A stretch of 64,000 nt of DNA from Corynebacterium sp. ACRQK (GCF_022345965.1 NZ_JAKRMU010000001.1:496001-560000), one strand, 5' to 3'. Numbered from the stretch's first letter, positions 36,260 through 46,388 are shown. The notes: a model not told the origin generated them from the sequence alone. Numbers and translations: made by a program.

Positions 36260-39200
36260 GTGAGCAGCGCAAATTTCGGTCAAAACGAGTGGCTGGTCGA
36301 TTTGATGTACCAGCAGTACAAGGAAGACCCAAAGTCTGTCGACGCTGAATGGCGCGATTACTTTGAGAAAAATTCCTCTCCGGTAAATTCGTCGAGCAAA
36401 ACCCAGGCTGCGACGGACAACGGAGCACAAAAGACCACGGGCGGCCAAAGCTCCACCAAGAACACCGTCACCCCCACCCGGGATACGACGGCGGGTGGCA
36501 AGCAGCCTAAGGGCTCTGCATCCCAAAACCAGGACAGCAGCGTAAAGCCCACCCCGAAGCGCACCGCTCCGCCTACTCCGAAGCAGCCGGTAGAGGCGCC
36601 AGAACCCGGCGAGTCCCCCATTAAGGGCGCCGCAAGGGCCGTAGTTAAGAACATGGACGCTTCCCTGGAGATCCCGACGGCTACGTCCGTGCGCGATATG
36701 CCGGCGAAGCTGATGTTCGAAAACCGCGCGATGGTCAACGAAACCCTGCGTGCACGCGGCGGCGGCAAGATTAGCTTTACTCACATCATCGGCTACGCCC
36801 TGGTGCAGGCAGTCAAGGCTCACCCGGATATGAACAACTCCTACGAGGTTGTCGACGGTAAGCCGACCCTCGTTACCCCGGAGCACATCAACCTGGGCCT
36901 GGCTATCGACATGGTGGGCAAGAACGGTCAGCGTTCCCTGGTGGTTGCAGCCATCAAGGAAGCCGAGAACATGTCCTTCGGCGAGTTCGTGGAAAAGTAC
37001 GAGGACGTTGTTCACCGCGGCCGCGAAGGCAAGCTGACGATGGACGACTTCACCGGCGTGACCATCTCCCTGACCAACCCGGGCGGCATCGGCACCCGCC
37101 ACTCCGTGCCGCGCCTGACAAAGGGCCAGGGCGCCATCATTGGCGTGGGCTCCATGGACTATCCCGCCGAGTTCGCGGGCGCATCCGAGGATCGCCTGGG
37201 CGAGATGGGCATCGGCAAGCTGGTGACCATCACCTCCACTTATGACCACCGCATCATCCAGGGTGCAGAGTCCGGCGAGTTCCTGCGCACCATGAGCCGC
37301 CTGCTGATCAACGACGAGTTCTGGGACGAGATCTTCCACGCCATGCGCGTGCCCTACGCTCCGACCCGTTGGAGCCAGGACCTGCCGAACATCGGCGTAG
37401 ACAAGTCCACCCGTGTGATGCAGCTGATCGAGGCCTACCGCTCCCGCGGCCACCTGATCGCCAACGTCAACCCGCTGCAGTGGACGCAGCCGGGTCTACC
37501 TATCCCGGACCACTCCGACCTGGACATCGAGTCCCACGGCCTGACCCTCTGGGACTTCGATCGCACCTTCCACGTTGGTGGTTTCGCCGGTCGCGAAACC
37601 ATGACGCTGCGTGAGGTTCTTGCCCACCTGCGCAAGGCCTACACCCTCAAGGTTGGCTCGGAATACACCCACATTCTGGACGCCGAAGAGCGCACCTGGC
37701 TGCAGGAGCGCATCGAGGCTGGCCAGGAGGGATTCAGCCCGGCACAACAGAAGTACATCCTGCAGAAGTTGAACTCCGCCGAGGCTTTCGAGAACTTCCT
37801 GCAGACCAAGTACGTCGGCCAGAAGCGCTTCTCTCTGGAGGGTGCCGAGACCCTAATCCCGATGATGGATGCCGCCATCGACCGCGCTGCCGACGCAGCC
37901 CTGGACGAGGTCATTATCGGCATGCCGCACCGTGGCCGCCTGAACGTGCTGGCCAACATCGTGGGCAAGCCTTACGCACAGATCTTCACCGAATTCGAGG
38001 GCAACATCGATCCGGGCGCCGCTGGCGGTTCCGGCGACGTGAAGTACCACCTGGGTCAGCAGGGCCACTACCACCAGATGTTCGGTGACAACGAGATCGA
38101 CATCTACCTGGCGGCCAACCCCTCCCACCTGGAGGCCGTCAACCCAGTCATGGAGGGCATCGCCCGCGCCAAGCAGGACCAGCTGCACGAAAAGCACACC
38201 GTCATGCCACTGCTGCTGCACGGCGACGCTGCCTTCACCGGCCTGGGTATTGTGCAGGAGACCATCAACCTGGCTCGCCTGGAAGCCTACGAGGTCGGCG
38301 GTACCATCCACATCATCGTGAACAACCAGATCGGCTTCACCACCACCCCGGATGCCGGCCGTTCCACCCACTACGCCACCGACCTGGCTAAGGGCTTCGA
38401 CTGCCCGGTGTTCCACGTCAACGGCGACGACCCAGAGGCAGTCGTGTGGGTTGCAAACCTGGCTGTGGATTACCGCAACCGCTTCGGCAAGGACGTATTC
38501 ATCGACCTGGTTACCTACCGCCGTCGCGGCCACAACGAGGCCGACGATCCGTCGATGACCCAGCCGCTGATGTACAAGCTGATTGGCGAGACGAAGAGCT
38601 CCCGCGATCAGTACACCGAGACCCTGCTGGGTCGCGGCGACCTGACCGAGGAAGACATCGAGCGCGTGCAGCGCGACTTCCACGAGCAGCTGGAGACCGT
38701 GTTCACCCAGGTGCGCGAGGCGGAAAAGGGTGCCACGCCGAAGGAACAAAGCGGCATTACCGGCTCCCAGGATCTGCCGCACGGCCTGGATACGTCCGTG
38801 GATCGTGAGCTCGTTGAGCGCATCGGCGACGCGTTCGCTGACATTCCGGAGCACATCACCCCGCACCCGCGCGTGCAGCCAGTGATCAAGCGTCGCAAGG
38901 AAATGTCCCGTAACGGAAAGATCGACTGGGGCTTCGCCGAGCTACTGGCATTCGGCTCCCTGGTTCACGGTGGCAAGCTCGTGCGCCTGGTCGGTGAGGA
39001 TTCCCTGCGTGGTACCTTCACCCAGCGTCACGCTGTGCTCTTCGACCACACCGACCACGACCGCTACAGCCCGCTGGAAGAGCTGGCACGCGAGTCCGGC
39101 AAGGGCGGTGGCTTCGAAGCCTACAACTCCGCTCTGACCGAGTACGCGGGAATGGGCTTCGAGTACGGTTACTCCGTGGGTAACCCGGATGCCCTGGTGG

Positions 39201-39955
39201 CGTGGGAGGCTCAGTTCGGCGACTTTGCCAACGGCGCCCAGACCATCCTCGACGAGTACGTCTCCTCCGGAGAAGCCAAGTGGGGTCAGATTTCCTCCCT
39301 GGTGCTGCTGCTGCCGCACGGCTACGAGGGTCAGGGTCCGGACCACTCCTCCGCCCGCATCGAGCGTTTCCTGCAGATGTCGGCTGAGGGCTCCTGGACC
39401 ATCGCCCAGCCTTCTACCCCGGCAAACTACTTCCACTTGCTGCGTCGCCACGCTCTGGGCTCTCTGAAGCGCCCGCTGGTTATCTTCACCCCGAAATCGA
39501 TGCTGCGCAACAGGATGGCTGTTTCCTCTGTGGAGGACTTCACCGAGGTGAAGAAGTTCCAGTCCGTGATCGACGATCCGAACCAGAATGGTAAGAACGA
39601 GAACGTCAAGACCGTCCTGATGTGCTCGGGCAAGATCTACTGGGACCTGGAGAAGAAGCGCCAGGCAGACGGCCGCGACGATGTCGCCATCGTCCGTGTG
39701 GAAATGCTGCACCCGATTCCGTTCAACCGCATCAAGGATGCGCTGGATAACTACCCGAACGCAGAGGTGCGCTGGGTTCAGGACGAACCGGCCAACCAGG
39801 GCCCGTGGCCGTTCCTGGCTCTGCAGCTACCGGAGCACATCCCGGGTATCCAGCTGAAGCGCGTATCCCGCCGAGCACAGTCCTCCACCGCCACCGGTGT
39901 TGCGAAGGTGCACCAGCTGGAGCAGAAGCAGCTGCTGGAGGAGGCTTTCGAGTAA
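36260..39955 (+). CDS. odhA: 2-oxoglutarate dehydrogenase E1 with fused E2 domain
   Basis: This 1231-residue protein is the actinobacterial OdhA/Kgd that links the TCA cycle from 2-oxoglutarate to succinyl-CoA. It starts with the E1 N-terminal motif ([19 protein letters not shown]), then a Pro/Thr/Lys-rich linker. Next comes an E2-type succinyltransferase catalytic domain (about 115-360) with the [14 protein letters not shown] motif; there is no lipoyl domain. The thiamine-diphosphate E1 part follows with [23 protein letters not shown]...NNQIGFTT and the C-terminal transketolase-like half. In C. glutamicum OdhA is inhibited by OdhI, the FHA protein phosphorylated by PknG. The start is GTG at 36260; AAAGGAAAGAGG lies upstream at a rather long distance and GAGGAC closer. 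Confidence 0.97.
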   Translation: MSSANFGQNEWLVDLMYQQYKEDPKSVDAEWRDYFEKNSSPVNSSSKTQAATDNGAQKTTGGQSSTKNTVTPTRDTTAGGKQPKGSASQNQDSSVKPTPKRTAPPTPKQPVEAPEPGESPIKGAARAVVKNMDASLEIPTATSVRDMPAKLMFENRAMVNETLRARGGGKISFTHIIGYALVQAVKAHPDMNNSYEVVDGKPTLVTPEHINLGLAIDMVGKNGQRSLVVAAIKEAENMSFGEFVEKYEDVVHRGREGKLTMDDFTGVTISLTNPGGIGTRHSVPRLTKGQGAIIGVGSMDYPAEFAGASEDRLGEMGIGKLVTITSTYDHRIIQGAESGEFLRTMSRLLINDEFWDEIFHAMRVPYAPTRWSQDLPNIGVDKSTRVMQLIEAYRSRGHLIANVNPLQWTQPGLPIPDHSDLDIESHGLTLWDFDRTFHVGGFAGRETMTLREVLAHLRKAYTLKVGSEYTHILDAEERTWLQERIEAGQEGFSPAQQKYILQKLNSAEAFENFLQTKYVGQKRFSLEGAETLIPMMDAAIDRAADAALDEVIIGMPHRGRLNVLANIVGKPYAQIFTEFEGNIDPGAAGGSGDVKYHLGQQGHYHQMFGDNEIDIYLAANPSHLEAVNPVMEGIARAKQDQLHEKHTVMPLLLHGDAAFTGLGIVQETINLARLEAYEVGGTIHIIVNNQIGFTTTPDAGRSTHYATDLAKGFDCPVFHVNGDDPEAVVWVANLAVDYRNRFGKDVFIDLVTYRRRGHNEADDPSMTQPLMYKLIGETKSSRDQYTETLLGRGDLTEEDIERVQRDFHEQLETVFTQVREAEKGATPKEQSGITGSQDLPHGLDTSVDRELVERIGDAFADIPEHITPHPRVQPVIKRRKEMSRNGKIDWGFAELLAFGSLVHGGKLVRLVGEDSLRGTFTQRHAVLFDHTDHDRYSPLEELARESGKGGGFEAYNSALTEYAGMGFEYGYSVGNPDALVAWEAQFGDFANGAQTILDEYVSSGEAKWGQISSLVLLLPHGYEGQGPDHSSARIERFLQMSAEGSWTIAQPSTPANYFHLLRRHALGSLKRPLVIFTPKSMLRNRMAVSSVEDFTEVKKFQSVIDDPNQNGKNENVKTVLMCSGKIYWDLEKKRQADGRDDVAIVRVEMLHPIPFNRIKDALDNYPNAEVRWVQDEPANQGPWPFLALQLPEHIPGIQLKRVSRRAQSSTATGVAKVHQLEQKQLLEEAFE

Positions 39956-39969
39956 AGCGATCCCCCGCC

Positions 39970-39994
39970 AGGCGCTAGTCCCGCGCTAGCGCCT
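39970..39994. repeat. Hairpin after odhA
   Basis: AGGCGCTAG and CTAGCGCCT form a 9-bp perfect inverted repeat with a 7-nt loop, without a T tract. It precedes the true terminator. Confidence 0.5.
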
Positions 39995-40003
39995 AAGCTG
40001 GCC

Positions 40004-40051
40004 AAGAGCCCGCCACAAACCTCCAAGGTTTAAGTGGCGGGCTCTTTCTCT
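40004..40051 (+). terminator. Terminator of odhA
   Basis: AAGAGCCCGCCAC and GTGGCGGGCTCTT form a 13-bp stem, extended by AAACCT/AGGTTT inside, followed by a T-rich tail (TTCTCTTTT). The lipoprotein gene converges from the other side. Confidence 0.9.
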
Positions 40052-40058
40052 TTTGCGT

Positions 40059-40661
40059 TTAGGCCCCGAGCATCTCCATCGACGTCCCCAACGCAACGGA
40101 GTTCAATTTTCGGAGTTTATCGCGCCCAACCACCCGCTTCGCATAAAGCACCACTGCGTTCTGCGGTAGCGAACTATCCTCACATGGGGTGGCATCCCCG
40201 GGCAAGGTCGCTCCAACTTCCTGCGGCAGTGAACTCAGCAATTCGTCGTAGACGAGGTACTTCTCATCCACTTTTTCCCCGCTACCGCCTTCCCCGCCTT
40301 CCTTCTTCAGCTCATGTCGCAGTTCCATCGCCCGGTTGCGGTCCAGCAGGTCTAGCAGCTCTCCCGTACAGCCGAAAGTTGCGTCTATCTCCCCGGTGCG
40401 TAGCTGCCGTGTCCGTTGGTCCGCGGGCACCGGCTGACGCTCCCCCTTGCGATCATCACCATTGAGTTCTCGCACCAGGTAGCGTCCGAAGGCCTCGGAG
40501 TAGCGCTCGGGCATCGGCGCGTGCCCCACATGCTTTTCCGGCACTCCAATCAGGAAGGGCTCGGGCTGTTCCTCGGCACAGGCCGTCAGGCCACCGATGG
40601 CTGCCAGGCAGGTCGCTGTCGCGATTATTGACGCCACGTTCCGCCTGCCCAGCATTCGCAT
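40059..40661 (-). CDS. Putative lipoprotein, solute-binding-like
   Basis: This 200-residue protein has a typical lipoprotein signal ending in LTAC (about residues 25-28). The mature part (PFLIGVPEKH and GEIDATFGCTGELLDLLD) resembles a lobe of glycine-betaine/OpuAC-type binding proteins, but at this length it is shorter than a full binding protein. No permease genes are nearby. ATG at 40661 with AGG at 6 nt is preferred to longer starts up to 40709. A lipoprotein gene occupies this position next to odhA in C. glutamicum. The function is not established. Confidence 0.65.
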   Translation of the reverse strand: MRMLGRRNVASIIATATCLAAIGGLTACAEEQPEPFLIGVPEKHVGHAPMPERYSEAFGRYLVRELNGDDRKGERQPVPADQRTRQLRTGEIDATFGCTGELLDLLDRNRAMELRHELKKEGGEGGSGEKVDEKYLVYDELLSSLPQEVGATLPGDATPCEDSSLPQNAVVLYAKRVVGRDKLRKLNSVALGTSMEMLGA

Positions 40662-40732
40662 CTCTACCTTGCCCCTTTCGTTCGCTGTAAGCCTTCTAAC
40701 TCGCCACATTCTACCCCGTGAGGGCGATGAAG

Positions 40733-40738
40733 TAACCT
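40733..40738 (+). promoter_or_regulatory. -10 element of leaderless promoter
   Basis: TAACCT ends 8 nt before the ATG at 40747, with no Shine-Dalgarno. Confidence 0.4.
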
Positions 40739-40746
40739 AAGTACCC

Positions 40747-42063
40747 ATGAGTACTAGTCGTGTTTATGCAGGACGTTTGGCCGGCCTTGTCGTGCTGGGG
40801 CCGGATGGCGAGTCCGTCGGCCGTGTCCGCGATGTCGTCATCACCATCCACGGCGACAATGCGACTGCCTTGGGCTTGGTAGTGGAGATTGCGAATAAGC
40901 GCAAGATCTTCCTCCCTATGCTCCGCATCGCAACGATCACCGGCACGGACATCACCACCACGTCCAGTTCCGTGAACCTGCGCCCCTTTAAGTCCCGCTC
41001 CGGGGAACTGACGATCTTCGAGGACCTCGTTGGTTCGAAGGTGCACACCGACGATCCGGGGCACGAGGATCTGCACGGCAAGGTTGTGGAAATCACGGAC
41101 GTGGAGTTGACCCGTAGCCGTCGCCGGGAATGGAAGATCCGCAATCTGGCTGTGACCCAACGCAGCCGCCTTGGGCGTAAAACGTCAATCGACATCATCC
41201 CTATCGAGCACATTCAGGGGCTCCACGCCTCGGGCACGGGCGCGGTGAACCAGGATGCCGAGCTCATCGCCTCGTTCCAGCAGATGCGCAACGCCGACGT
41301 GGCGAACGCCCTGGTGGAGATGGACGATGCGAGACGCAACAAGATCGCTTCCGAGCTGGACGATGAGCGTCTGGCGGATGTGCTGGCGGAGATGCCGGAC
41401 GACGATCAGGCGGCGATTCTTGAACACCTGAACATCGAACGTGCCGCGGACGTTCTGGAGGAGATGGATCCGGACGATGCCGCCGATATTCTGTCCGAGC
41501 TGCCGGAGGACACCTCTGACGTCCTGCTGGAGCTGATGGACCCCGAGGAGTCGGAGCCGGTCCGTCGCCTCATGGACTTCTCGCCCGAAACTGTTGGTGC
41601 GTTGATGACGCCCGAGCCGATCATTTTGACGCCCCAGGCTACCGTCGCCGAAGCTCTCGCCCACGCGCGCAACCCAGAACTGCCGACGTCCCTGTCCTCC
41701 CTGGTCTTTGTTGTGCGTCCTCCCCAGGCGACCCCGACGGGAAAGTACCTGGGCTGTGTCCACCTGCAGAAGTTGCTGCGCGAGCCCCCGTCTTCTCTGA
41801 TCGGCGGCATCCTGGATCTGGAGCTGCCGGCGTTGTTCGCCGAAGACAGTCAGGAGACCGCGGCGCGTTACTTTGCGACATACAACCTGGTATGCGGCCC
41901 GGTGCTGGACCACGACCAGCACCTGCTAGGCGCAGTGAGCGTCGATGACCTACTGGACCACATGCTGCCGGAGGACTGGCGTGAGGAAGACTGGCGCGTC
42001 GAATCTCCAGCAACGCCTGCACCGTCGGAAACACAGGCTAAGTCTGAAGTGAAGGAGGCATAG
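40747..42063 (+). CDS. PRC-barrel/MgtE_N/CBS protein
   Basis: This 438-residue soluble protein starts with a PRC-barrel-like segment (VYAGRLAGLVVLGPDGESVGRVRDV). It continues with an MgtE N-terminal superhelical domain (about 180-280) with repeats such as LADVLAEMPDDDQAAIL and AADVLEEMDPDDAADIL, and then a CBS pair (VGALMTPEPIILTPQATVAEAL...). The membrane channel domain of MgtE is missing. In real MgtE magnesium channels the N and CBS domains sense Mg2+, so this protein may be a cytosolic metal or nucleotide sensor. The neighbour 7 bp downstream encodes a DUF1003 membrane protein. The same pair occurs in mycobacteria (Rv1232c/Rv1233c region). Confidence 0.85.
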   Translation: MSTSRVYAGRLAGLVVLGPDGESVGRVRDVVITIHGDNATALGLVVEIANKRKIFLPMLRIATITGTDITTTSSSVNLRPFKSRSGELTIFEDLVGSKVHTDDPGHEDLHGKVVEITDVELTRSRRREWKIRNLAVTQRSRLGRKTSIDIIPIEHIQGLHASGTGAVNQDAELIASFQQMRNADVANALVEMDDARRNKIASELDDERLADVLAEMPDDDQAAILEHLNIERAADVLEEMDPDDAADILSELPEDTSDVLLELMDPEESEPVRRLMDFSPETVGALMTPEPIILTPQATVAEALAHARNPELPTSLSSLVFVVRPPQATPTGKYLGCVHLQKLLREPPSSLIGGILDLELPALFAEDSQETAARYFATYNLVCGPVLDHDQHLLGAVSVDDLLDHMLPEDWREEDWRVESPATPAPSETQAKSEVKEA

Positions 42064-42070
42064 GCACACC

Positions 42071-42607
42071 ATGGCTCGTAAGTTTTCCCGCGCGGATCTC
42101 GATACACCAACCGATGCCACGCGCCAGAAGAAGAAGTTCAACCTGGATGGCGACGGAGTGGGCCGGGTAGCCGAGAACATCGCCCGCTTCCTGGGAACCG
42201 GCAAGTATCTCTTCTATCAGACCGTCATCGTGATCGCCTGGATCGCTTTGAACCTGGGCGGCATGTGGTGGAACTGGGATCCCTACCCTTTCATCCTGCT
42301 GAACCTTGCCTTCTCCACCCAAGCCGCATACGCTGCGCCGCTGATTCTGTTGGCACAGAACCGCCAGGATGACCGCGACCGCGTCAGCCTGGATGAGGAC
42401 CGCCGCCGCGCCGCGGAAACCAAGGCCGATACGGAGTTCCTGGCCCGCGAGGTCGCCAGCGTGCGCATTGCCGTCGGCGAAACCGTCACGCGCGATTACC
42501 TACGCCGCGAGCTGGAGGAGCTCAACGACATCCTGCGACGCATCGACGACAAGATCGATGACTCCCGCCGTGACGAAAAAGCCCGCGGGGATGCGCGCGA
42601 GGACTAG
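42071..42607 (+). CDS. DUF1003 family membrane protein
   Basis: This 178-residue protein has two close membrane helices (KYLFYQTVIVIAWIALNLGG and PFILLNLAFSTQAAYAAPLIL) with the conserved WDPYPF between them and the NRQDDRDR segment after them, both typical of DUF1003. The C-terminal 70 residues form a charged coiled coil. It follows the PRC/MgtE_N/CBS protein by 7 bp, and the two are very probably cotranscribed and may function together. The molecular function is unknown. Confidence 0.85.
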   Translation: MARKFSRADLDTPTDATRQKKKFNLDGDGVGRVAENIARFLGTGKYLFYQTVIVIAWIALNLGGMWWNWDPYPFILLNLAFSTQAAYAAPLILLAQNRQDDRDRVSLDEDRRRAAETKADTEFLAREVASVRIAVGETVTRDYLRRELEELNDILRRIDDKIDDSRRDEKARGDARED

Positions 42608-42672
42608 CCCGCGCGCCCGCAAGCGAGGCCAAATTAGCGTCTCGCCGGTCGTTCGATAGACTGAAACCCATC

Positions 42673-43803
42673 ATGTCCCAAGTCACTGAATCCGCTGTAC
42701 GCAGCGCGCTATCCCGCGTAGAGGATCCTGAACTAAACCGCACGATCACGGATCTCGGCATGGTGAAGTCCATCGACATCAACGGTAGTGATGTCGCCGT
42801 GGAGATCTACCTGACGATCGCCGGTTGCCCAATGAAGAACCACCTGACGGAGAAGACGCGCGAGGCCGCGGCTTCCGTCGAAGGCGTGGAAAACGTCACG
42901 GTCACCACCGACGTTATGAGCGATGAGCAGCGCCGTAATGTCCGCCAGATGGTGCGAGGCGACTCGGCCGACCCGGTGATCCCCTTCGCCCAGGCTGATT
43001 CCACCACCCGAGTATTTGCAGTCGCCTCCGGTAAGGGCGGCGTGGGCAAGTCCAGCGTCACCGTAAACCTCGCTGTCGCTTTGCAGAAGCGCGGCCTTAA
43101 AGTCGGCGTAATCGACGCTGACATTTACGGCCACTCCGTCCCCGGCCTCATGGGCTCCACGGACAAGCCGCACCAGGTGGACGAGATGATCATGCCGCTG
43201 CAAGCGCACGGCGTGAAGCTGATCTCCATCGGCCACTTCATCGGCGATAACTCCCCCGTCGTGTGGCGTGGCCCGATGCTGCACCGCGCGATCCAGCAGT
43301 TCCTGGCTGATGTTTTCTGGGGCGACCTGGACATCCTGCTGCTGGATCTGCCCCCGGGCACCGGCGACGTGGCGATCTCGGTGGCACAGCTGGTGCCGAA
43401 TGCCGAGCTGCTGATCGTTACCACCCCGCAGGCCGCCGCCGCAGAGGTTGCTGAGCGTGCCGGCTCGATCTCCCAGCAAACCCGCCAGCGCATCGGCGGC
43501 GTGATCGAGAACATGAGCTGGATGGACATGCCGGACGGCTCCCGCATGGAGGTCTTCGGCTCCGGTGGTGGCCAGTTCGTCGCCGACCGCCTATCCCAGA
43601 TCACTGGCGCTAAGGTGCCGCTGATGGGCCAGATTCCGCTGGATCCGAACCTGCGCGTCGGCGGCGACCTGGGCAACCCAATTGTGTTGTCCGAACCGAA
43701 CTCGCCGGCCACCATCGCTTTCGGTGGGATCGCCGATCAGCTGGCGGTGCGCCGCAGTTCGCTGGCAGGTAAGTCGCTGAATCTCGGCGTCACAAAGAAG
43801 TAG
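42673..43803 (+). CDS. mrp: Mrp/ApbC family P-loop ATPase
   Basis: This 376-residue protein belongs to the Mrp/NBP35 family of iron-sulphur cluster carriers. The N-terminal MIP18 (DUF59) domain occupies about 1-95 (VEDPELNRTITDLGMV, AGCPMKN). The deviant Walker A is ASGKGGVGKSSV near residue 118, with VIDADIYGHS and LPPGTGD following. The CPxC motif that holds the bridging cluster in other Mrp proteins is absent: after ENMSW the sequence is MDMPDGSRMEVFG. This absence might be usual in actinobacteria. TAGACT lies 10 nt before the ATG. tatB converges downstream. Confidence 0.9.
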   Translation: MSQVTESAVRSALSRVEDPELNRTITDLGMVKSIDINGSDVAVEIYLTIAGCPMKNHLTEKTREAAASVEGVENVTVTTDVMSDEQRRNVRQMVRGDSADPVIPFAQADSTTRVFAVASGKGGVGKSSVTVNLAVALQKRGLKVGVIDADIYGHSVPGLMGSTDKPHQVDEMIMPLQAHGVKLISIGHFIGDNSPVVWRGPMLHRAIQQFLADVFWGDLDILLLDLPPGTGDVAISVAQLVPNAELLIVTTPQAAAAEVAERAGSISQQTRQRIGGVIENMSWMDMPDGSRMEVFGSGGGQFVADRLSQITGAKVPLMGQIPLDPNLRVGGDLGNPIVLSEPNSPATIAFGGIADQLAVRRSSLAGKSLNLGVTKK

Positions 43804-43834
43804 GCGAAGCAGAAGGAAAACCCGAGCAAAGAGC

Positions 43835-44422
43835 TTAGGTCACGTCCTCCCACCCGTAGCCGGGTGCGGAGGGCTTTTCTTTAGCTGTGTCCGGGTTCCC
43901 CGCGTCACCCGTCAGCTGCTCGGCGGCTTCGGCGACTGGGGAATCGAGGCTAGAGCGGGACTCGCCTGCGTTGGACTGCTGGGTCACGGCAATACCGCCG
44001 TTATCCGCGCTACCACTAGCAGGGGCGGGTTGGGGCTCCGCAGAACTCTTGTTCTTGTCGGCTTTGAGGGCCTCGCGCAGGTTCGGCTTGCGCACGGTAT
44101 CGACGGTGTCCTTCACATCCTGCTTCGTCTCATTGAAGGAGGTCAGGAAGCTATCGTCATCATCCAGAAGAGTCTTGCTGATGAAGCCCTTCGCTCCCAT
44201 CTGGCGCACCGAGTTGAGCTCCTGCAGTGGCTTGGAGAACTCCCGGAAGTCCTCCCCCAGCTCTCCGTCGATCTGCTCCTTCGCCTGCGAAACGGCCTTC
44301 CGCACCGCCAGTAGCATTGCGCGGGCTTCCTTGATGAGCCCCGGCAAGCGCTCCGGGCCGATCAGGAATAGCGCAACGATCAAGAGTACGAGGACTTCGC
44401 CCCAACCTACATTGGAAAACAC
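43835..44422 (-). CDS. tatB: Sec-independent translocase subunit TatB
   Basis: This 195-residue protein has the TatA/B fold: a short N-terminus MFSNVGWGEVLVLLIVALFLIGPERLPGLI with a single membrane helix and the GPERLP hinge, then an amphipathic helix and a long charged, disordered C-terminus. The Glu near residue 8 and the length indicate TatB rather than TatA. It forms the receptor for twin-arginine signal peptides. It is next to the sigE/anti-sigma pair as in C. glutamicum and M. tuberculosis; the htrA gene found here in mycobacteria is absent. Confidence 0.93.
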   Translation of the reverse strand: MFSNVGWGEVLVLLIVALFLIGPERLPGLIKEARAMLLAVRKAVSQAKEQIDGELGEDFREFSKPLQELNSVRQMGAKGFISKTLLDDDDSFLTSFNETKQDVKDTVDTVRKPNLREALKADKNKSSAEPQPAPASGSADNGGIAVTQQSNAGESRSSLDSPVAEAAEQLTGDAGNPDTAKEKPSAPGYGWEDVT

Positions 44423-44458
44423 CTGTCTAACCTAGCTTACTCCGTAGAGACTTTCACT

Positions 44459-44827
44459 TTACTTACCGCGGAAGGGGAGCTTTCTCAGCAGGAGGTCGAC
44501 GCGGTCGACGAGAGTTTCCGGGCGGCGGCAGCCATCGACGGAGAAGCGGTGCGGAGCCTCGTCTTCGTCGCACTCGTCTGGAATGCGCTGCAGCTTTTCC
44601 ATCAGTCCGCCGGGGGTGTACACCGCCGAGGCGTGCTCACGCAGACGGTGCGCTGCACTGCGTTGAGCGCGCACCTCCGCACGGCAGGTTTCGCAGTGCA
44701 CCAGGTGGATCTTCGCTCGGTGTTCGGCTCGGCGGGATAGTTCCCCATCAACCAGCGCGGCGATGGCTTCGGTGGACAGGTGGTCTACGGACAACTCCCC
44801 TGGAAAATTCTCTACGAAAGATGTCAC
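44459..44827 (-). CDS. cseE: Anti-sigma factor of SigE (ZAS family)
   Basis: This 122-residue protein has a zinc-binding anti-sigma motif HLVHCETC (H-x3-C-x2-C) near residues 42-49, preceded by DHLSTEAIAALVDGELS, the conserved helix that contacts sigma factors. No membrane segment is present, so it acts in the cytoplasm and would bind SigE until stress relieves it. It lies between sigE and tatB as in C. glutamicum (cseE; rseA in mycobacteria). Confidence 0.88.
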   Translation of the reverse strand: MTSFVENFPGELSVDHLSTEAIAALVDGELSRRAEHRAKIHLVHCETCRAEVRAQRSAAHRLREHASAVYTPGGLMEKLQRIPDECDEDEAPHRFSVDGCRRPETLVDRVDLLLRKLPFRGK

Positions 44828-44917
44828 GTGCCCTACCTGCCTTTCTGCATGTCCTAGTTGCGGTTACGCTCTAAGCTGCTTAGCTACCAGTAGCAGCTCA
44901 GCCAGACCTAGACCGCG

Positions 44918-45502
44918 CTAAGCCTGGCCAGTGAAAACCAGTTCGCCTTGGTTACGCTCCAGGTTACCCCGAAGTTGCGCGCGGGCGCGGTGGATGCGGG
45001 AGCGGACGGTGCCCATCTTGATACCGAGAGTTTGAGAAATCTCGTCGTAACTCATGCCCAGCCCGTCGCACAGAACGACTGCCACGCGGTATTCGGGAGC
45101 CAGCTGATCCAGCGCCTGCTCCAGTGCCGGGTCGAGGTTGTTGAGTTCGAACGTGGCCGCGGGGTCGGCGATACCGCCTTCGATGCGGTCGTAATCCTCC
45201 GGCAGCGCCTCCATGCGGATCTTCGCGCGGCGCCGAACCATGTCGAGGAACAGGTTGGTGGTGATGCGGTGCAGCCAACCTTCAAAGGTTCCCGGCTGGT
45301 AGCTCTTCAGGCTACGGAAAACACGCATGAACGTATCCTGCGTAAGGTCTTCTGCATCTTGCTGGTTACCCGCGAGCCGGTAGGCCAGGCGGTACACACT
45401 GTCGGCGTGCTCTGCGACCAGTTCCCCCCAGGTCGGAAGATCACCCGTTCCTGCGTCGAACTCGGCGGTGGTTCGCGGAACGGGGTTCTGGTCTGCGTTC
45501 AT
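44918..45502 (-). CDS. sigE: ECF sigma factor SigE
   Basis: This 194-residue ECF sigma factor contains region 2 ([31 protein letters not shown]) and region 4 (LPE-like [41 protein letters not shown]). It directs RNA polymerase to envelope-stress promoters. It is followed by its anti-sigma factor and tatB. The divergent O-methyltransferase gene lies 205 bp away, as in mycobacteria. A -10-like TAAAAT (complement of 45567-45572) lies about 65 bp before the ATG. Confidence 0.93.
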   Translation of the reverse strand: MNADQNPVPRTTAEFDAGTGDLPTWGELVAEHADSVYRLAYRLAGNQQDAEDLTQDTFMRVFRSLKSYQPGTFEGWLHRITTNLFLDMVRRRAKIRMEALPEDYDRIEGGIADPAATFELNNLDPALEQALDQLAPEYRVAVVLCDGLGMSYDEISQTLGIKMGTVRSRIHRARAQLRGNLERNQGELVFTGQA

Positions 45503-45566
45503 GACCGTAATTATGGCTAATCGTCCTCAAAAAGTTGTGCTGCTCACCTGGCAGTTTCCTGTGAGG

Positions 45567-45572
45567 ATTTTA
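45567..45572 (-). promoter_or_regulatory. Possible -10 element of sigE
   Basis: TAAAAT on the minus strand fits the TANAAT consensus; the -35 at 17-18 bp is weak (TTTCTT). Farther upstream, two direct copies of TCACTTC (45601-45617) are seen. Confidence 0.35.
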
Positions 45573-45693
45573 CCCCTATCTGGGGAGCAAAGAAAGTTCG
45601 TCACTTCGGTCACTTCTGTTTACTCTCTTTTCTATTTTTGACGCCACCGCCTGACATGCCGAGGGCAAGCTCAACATCAACGCATTCCTGGCC

Positions 45694-45699
45694 TATCGT
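45694..45699 (+). promoter_or_regulatory. -10 element of leaderless promoter
   Basis: TATCGT ends 8 nt before the GTG at 45708. Confidence 0.4.
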
Positions 45700-45707
45700 G
45701 TGGAAGC

Positions 45708-46388
45708 GTGAATGCTGCATCATCTTCCCCCATTGAGGCCATCCGTGAGCACGTCCGGGCGACCACCGAGCCGGACGAGGTGACCACCGCTGCCGTAGAG
45801 GCAGCAGAAGAGTTTGGTCTGCTCACTCCCGATGCGATGACTGCCGAGTTCTTGGAGTTCATCGCCACCCGCGCTGGCGCGAACGCCGCTGCCCAGGGGC
45901 ACACCCCCACCGGCATTATCGTTTCTCCCGCCAGCGGTGTGATTGGCCTGCACCTGTTTAAGGGACTGAACGCAGCACAGGTAGAAGGTCACCTGACGTG
46001 CATCGAGCCGGAGGTGCAGCACCAGCAGTTAGCCAAGCAAGCTTTCGCCAACGCAGGACAGCGTCCCAATACCTTCCGTTTCCTCCCCAGTGCACCGCTG
46101 GACGTCATTCGCCGGCTGGCGAACGATAGCTACGACATCGCGGTCGCAGAGGCAGCCACGGAGGAGTTCACGGCCATTGTGGAATCCACCCTTCCAGCCC
46201 TGCGCACCGGTGGTTTGCTGATCCTGCTGGACAGCCTGATGGACGGCCTGGTCGGAGACGATAACCACACCGATCGCCAGACCGTGCGCGCCCGCGAGGC
46301 AGATCAATTCTTTCGCGAGCTGGACAACGCCAAGGTCTCCCGTCTCCCCCTTGGCGCCGGCGCCACGCTGATCACCAAAACCAGCTAA
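45708..46388 (+). CDS. O-methyltransferase family protein
   Basis: This 226-residue protein resembles SAM-dependent O-methyltransferases of the family that includes mycobacterial Rv1220c, its positional counterpart beside sigE. The SAM-binding region is diverged (IIVSPASGVIGLHLFKGL in place of the usual EIGTxxGYS), but IEPEVQHQQLAKQAF and the later LLILLDSLMDG strand fit the fold. Because the glycine-rich loop is degenerate, activity is uncertain. The start is GTG, probably of a leaderless mRNA. A bidirectional terminator separates it from convergent glgC. Confidence 0.78.
   Translation: MNAASSSPIEAIREHVRATTEPDEVTTAAVEAAEEFGLLTPDAMTAEFLEFIATRAGANAAAQGHTPTGIIVSPASGVIGLHLFKGLNAAQVEGHLTCIEPEVQHQQLAKQAFANAGQRPNTFRFLPSAPLDVIRRLANDSYDIAVAEAATEEFTAIVESTLPALRTGGLLILLDSLMDGLVGDDNHTDRQTVRAREADQFFRELDNAKVSRLPLGAGATLITKTS

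Noticed and set aside
35753..37453. 566-codon minus-strand ORF
   Set aside because: It is antisense to the ABC exporter and odhA, whose motifs are intact; such shadows are common at high GC.
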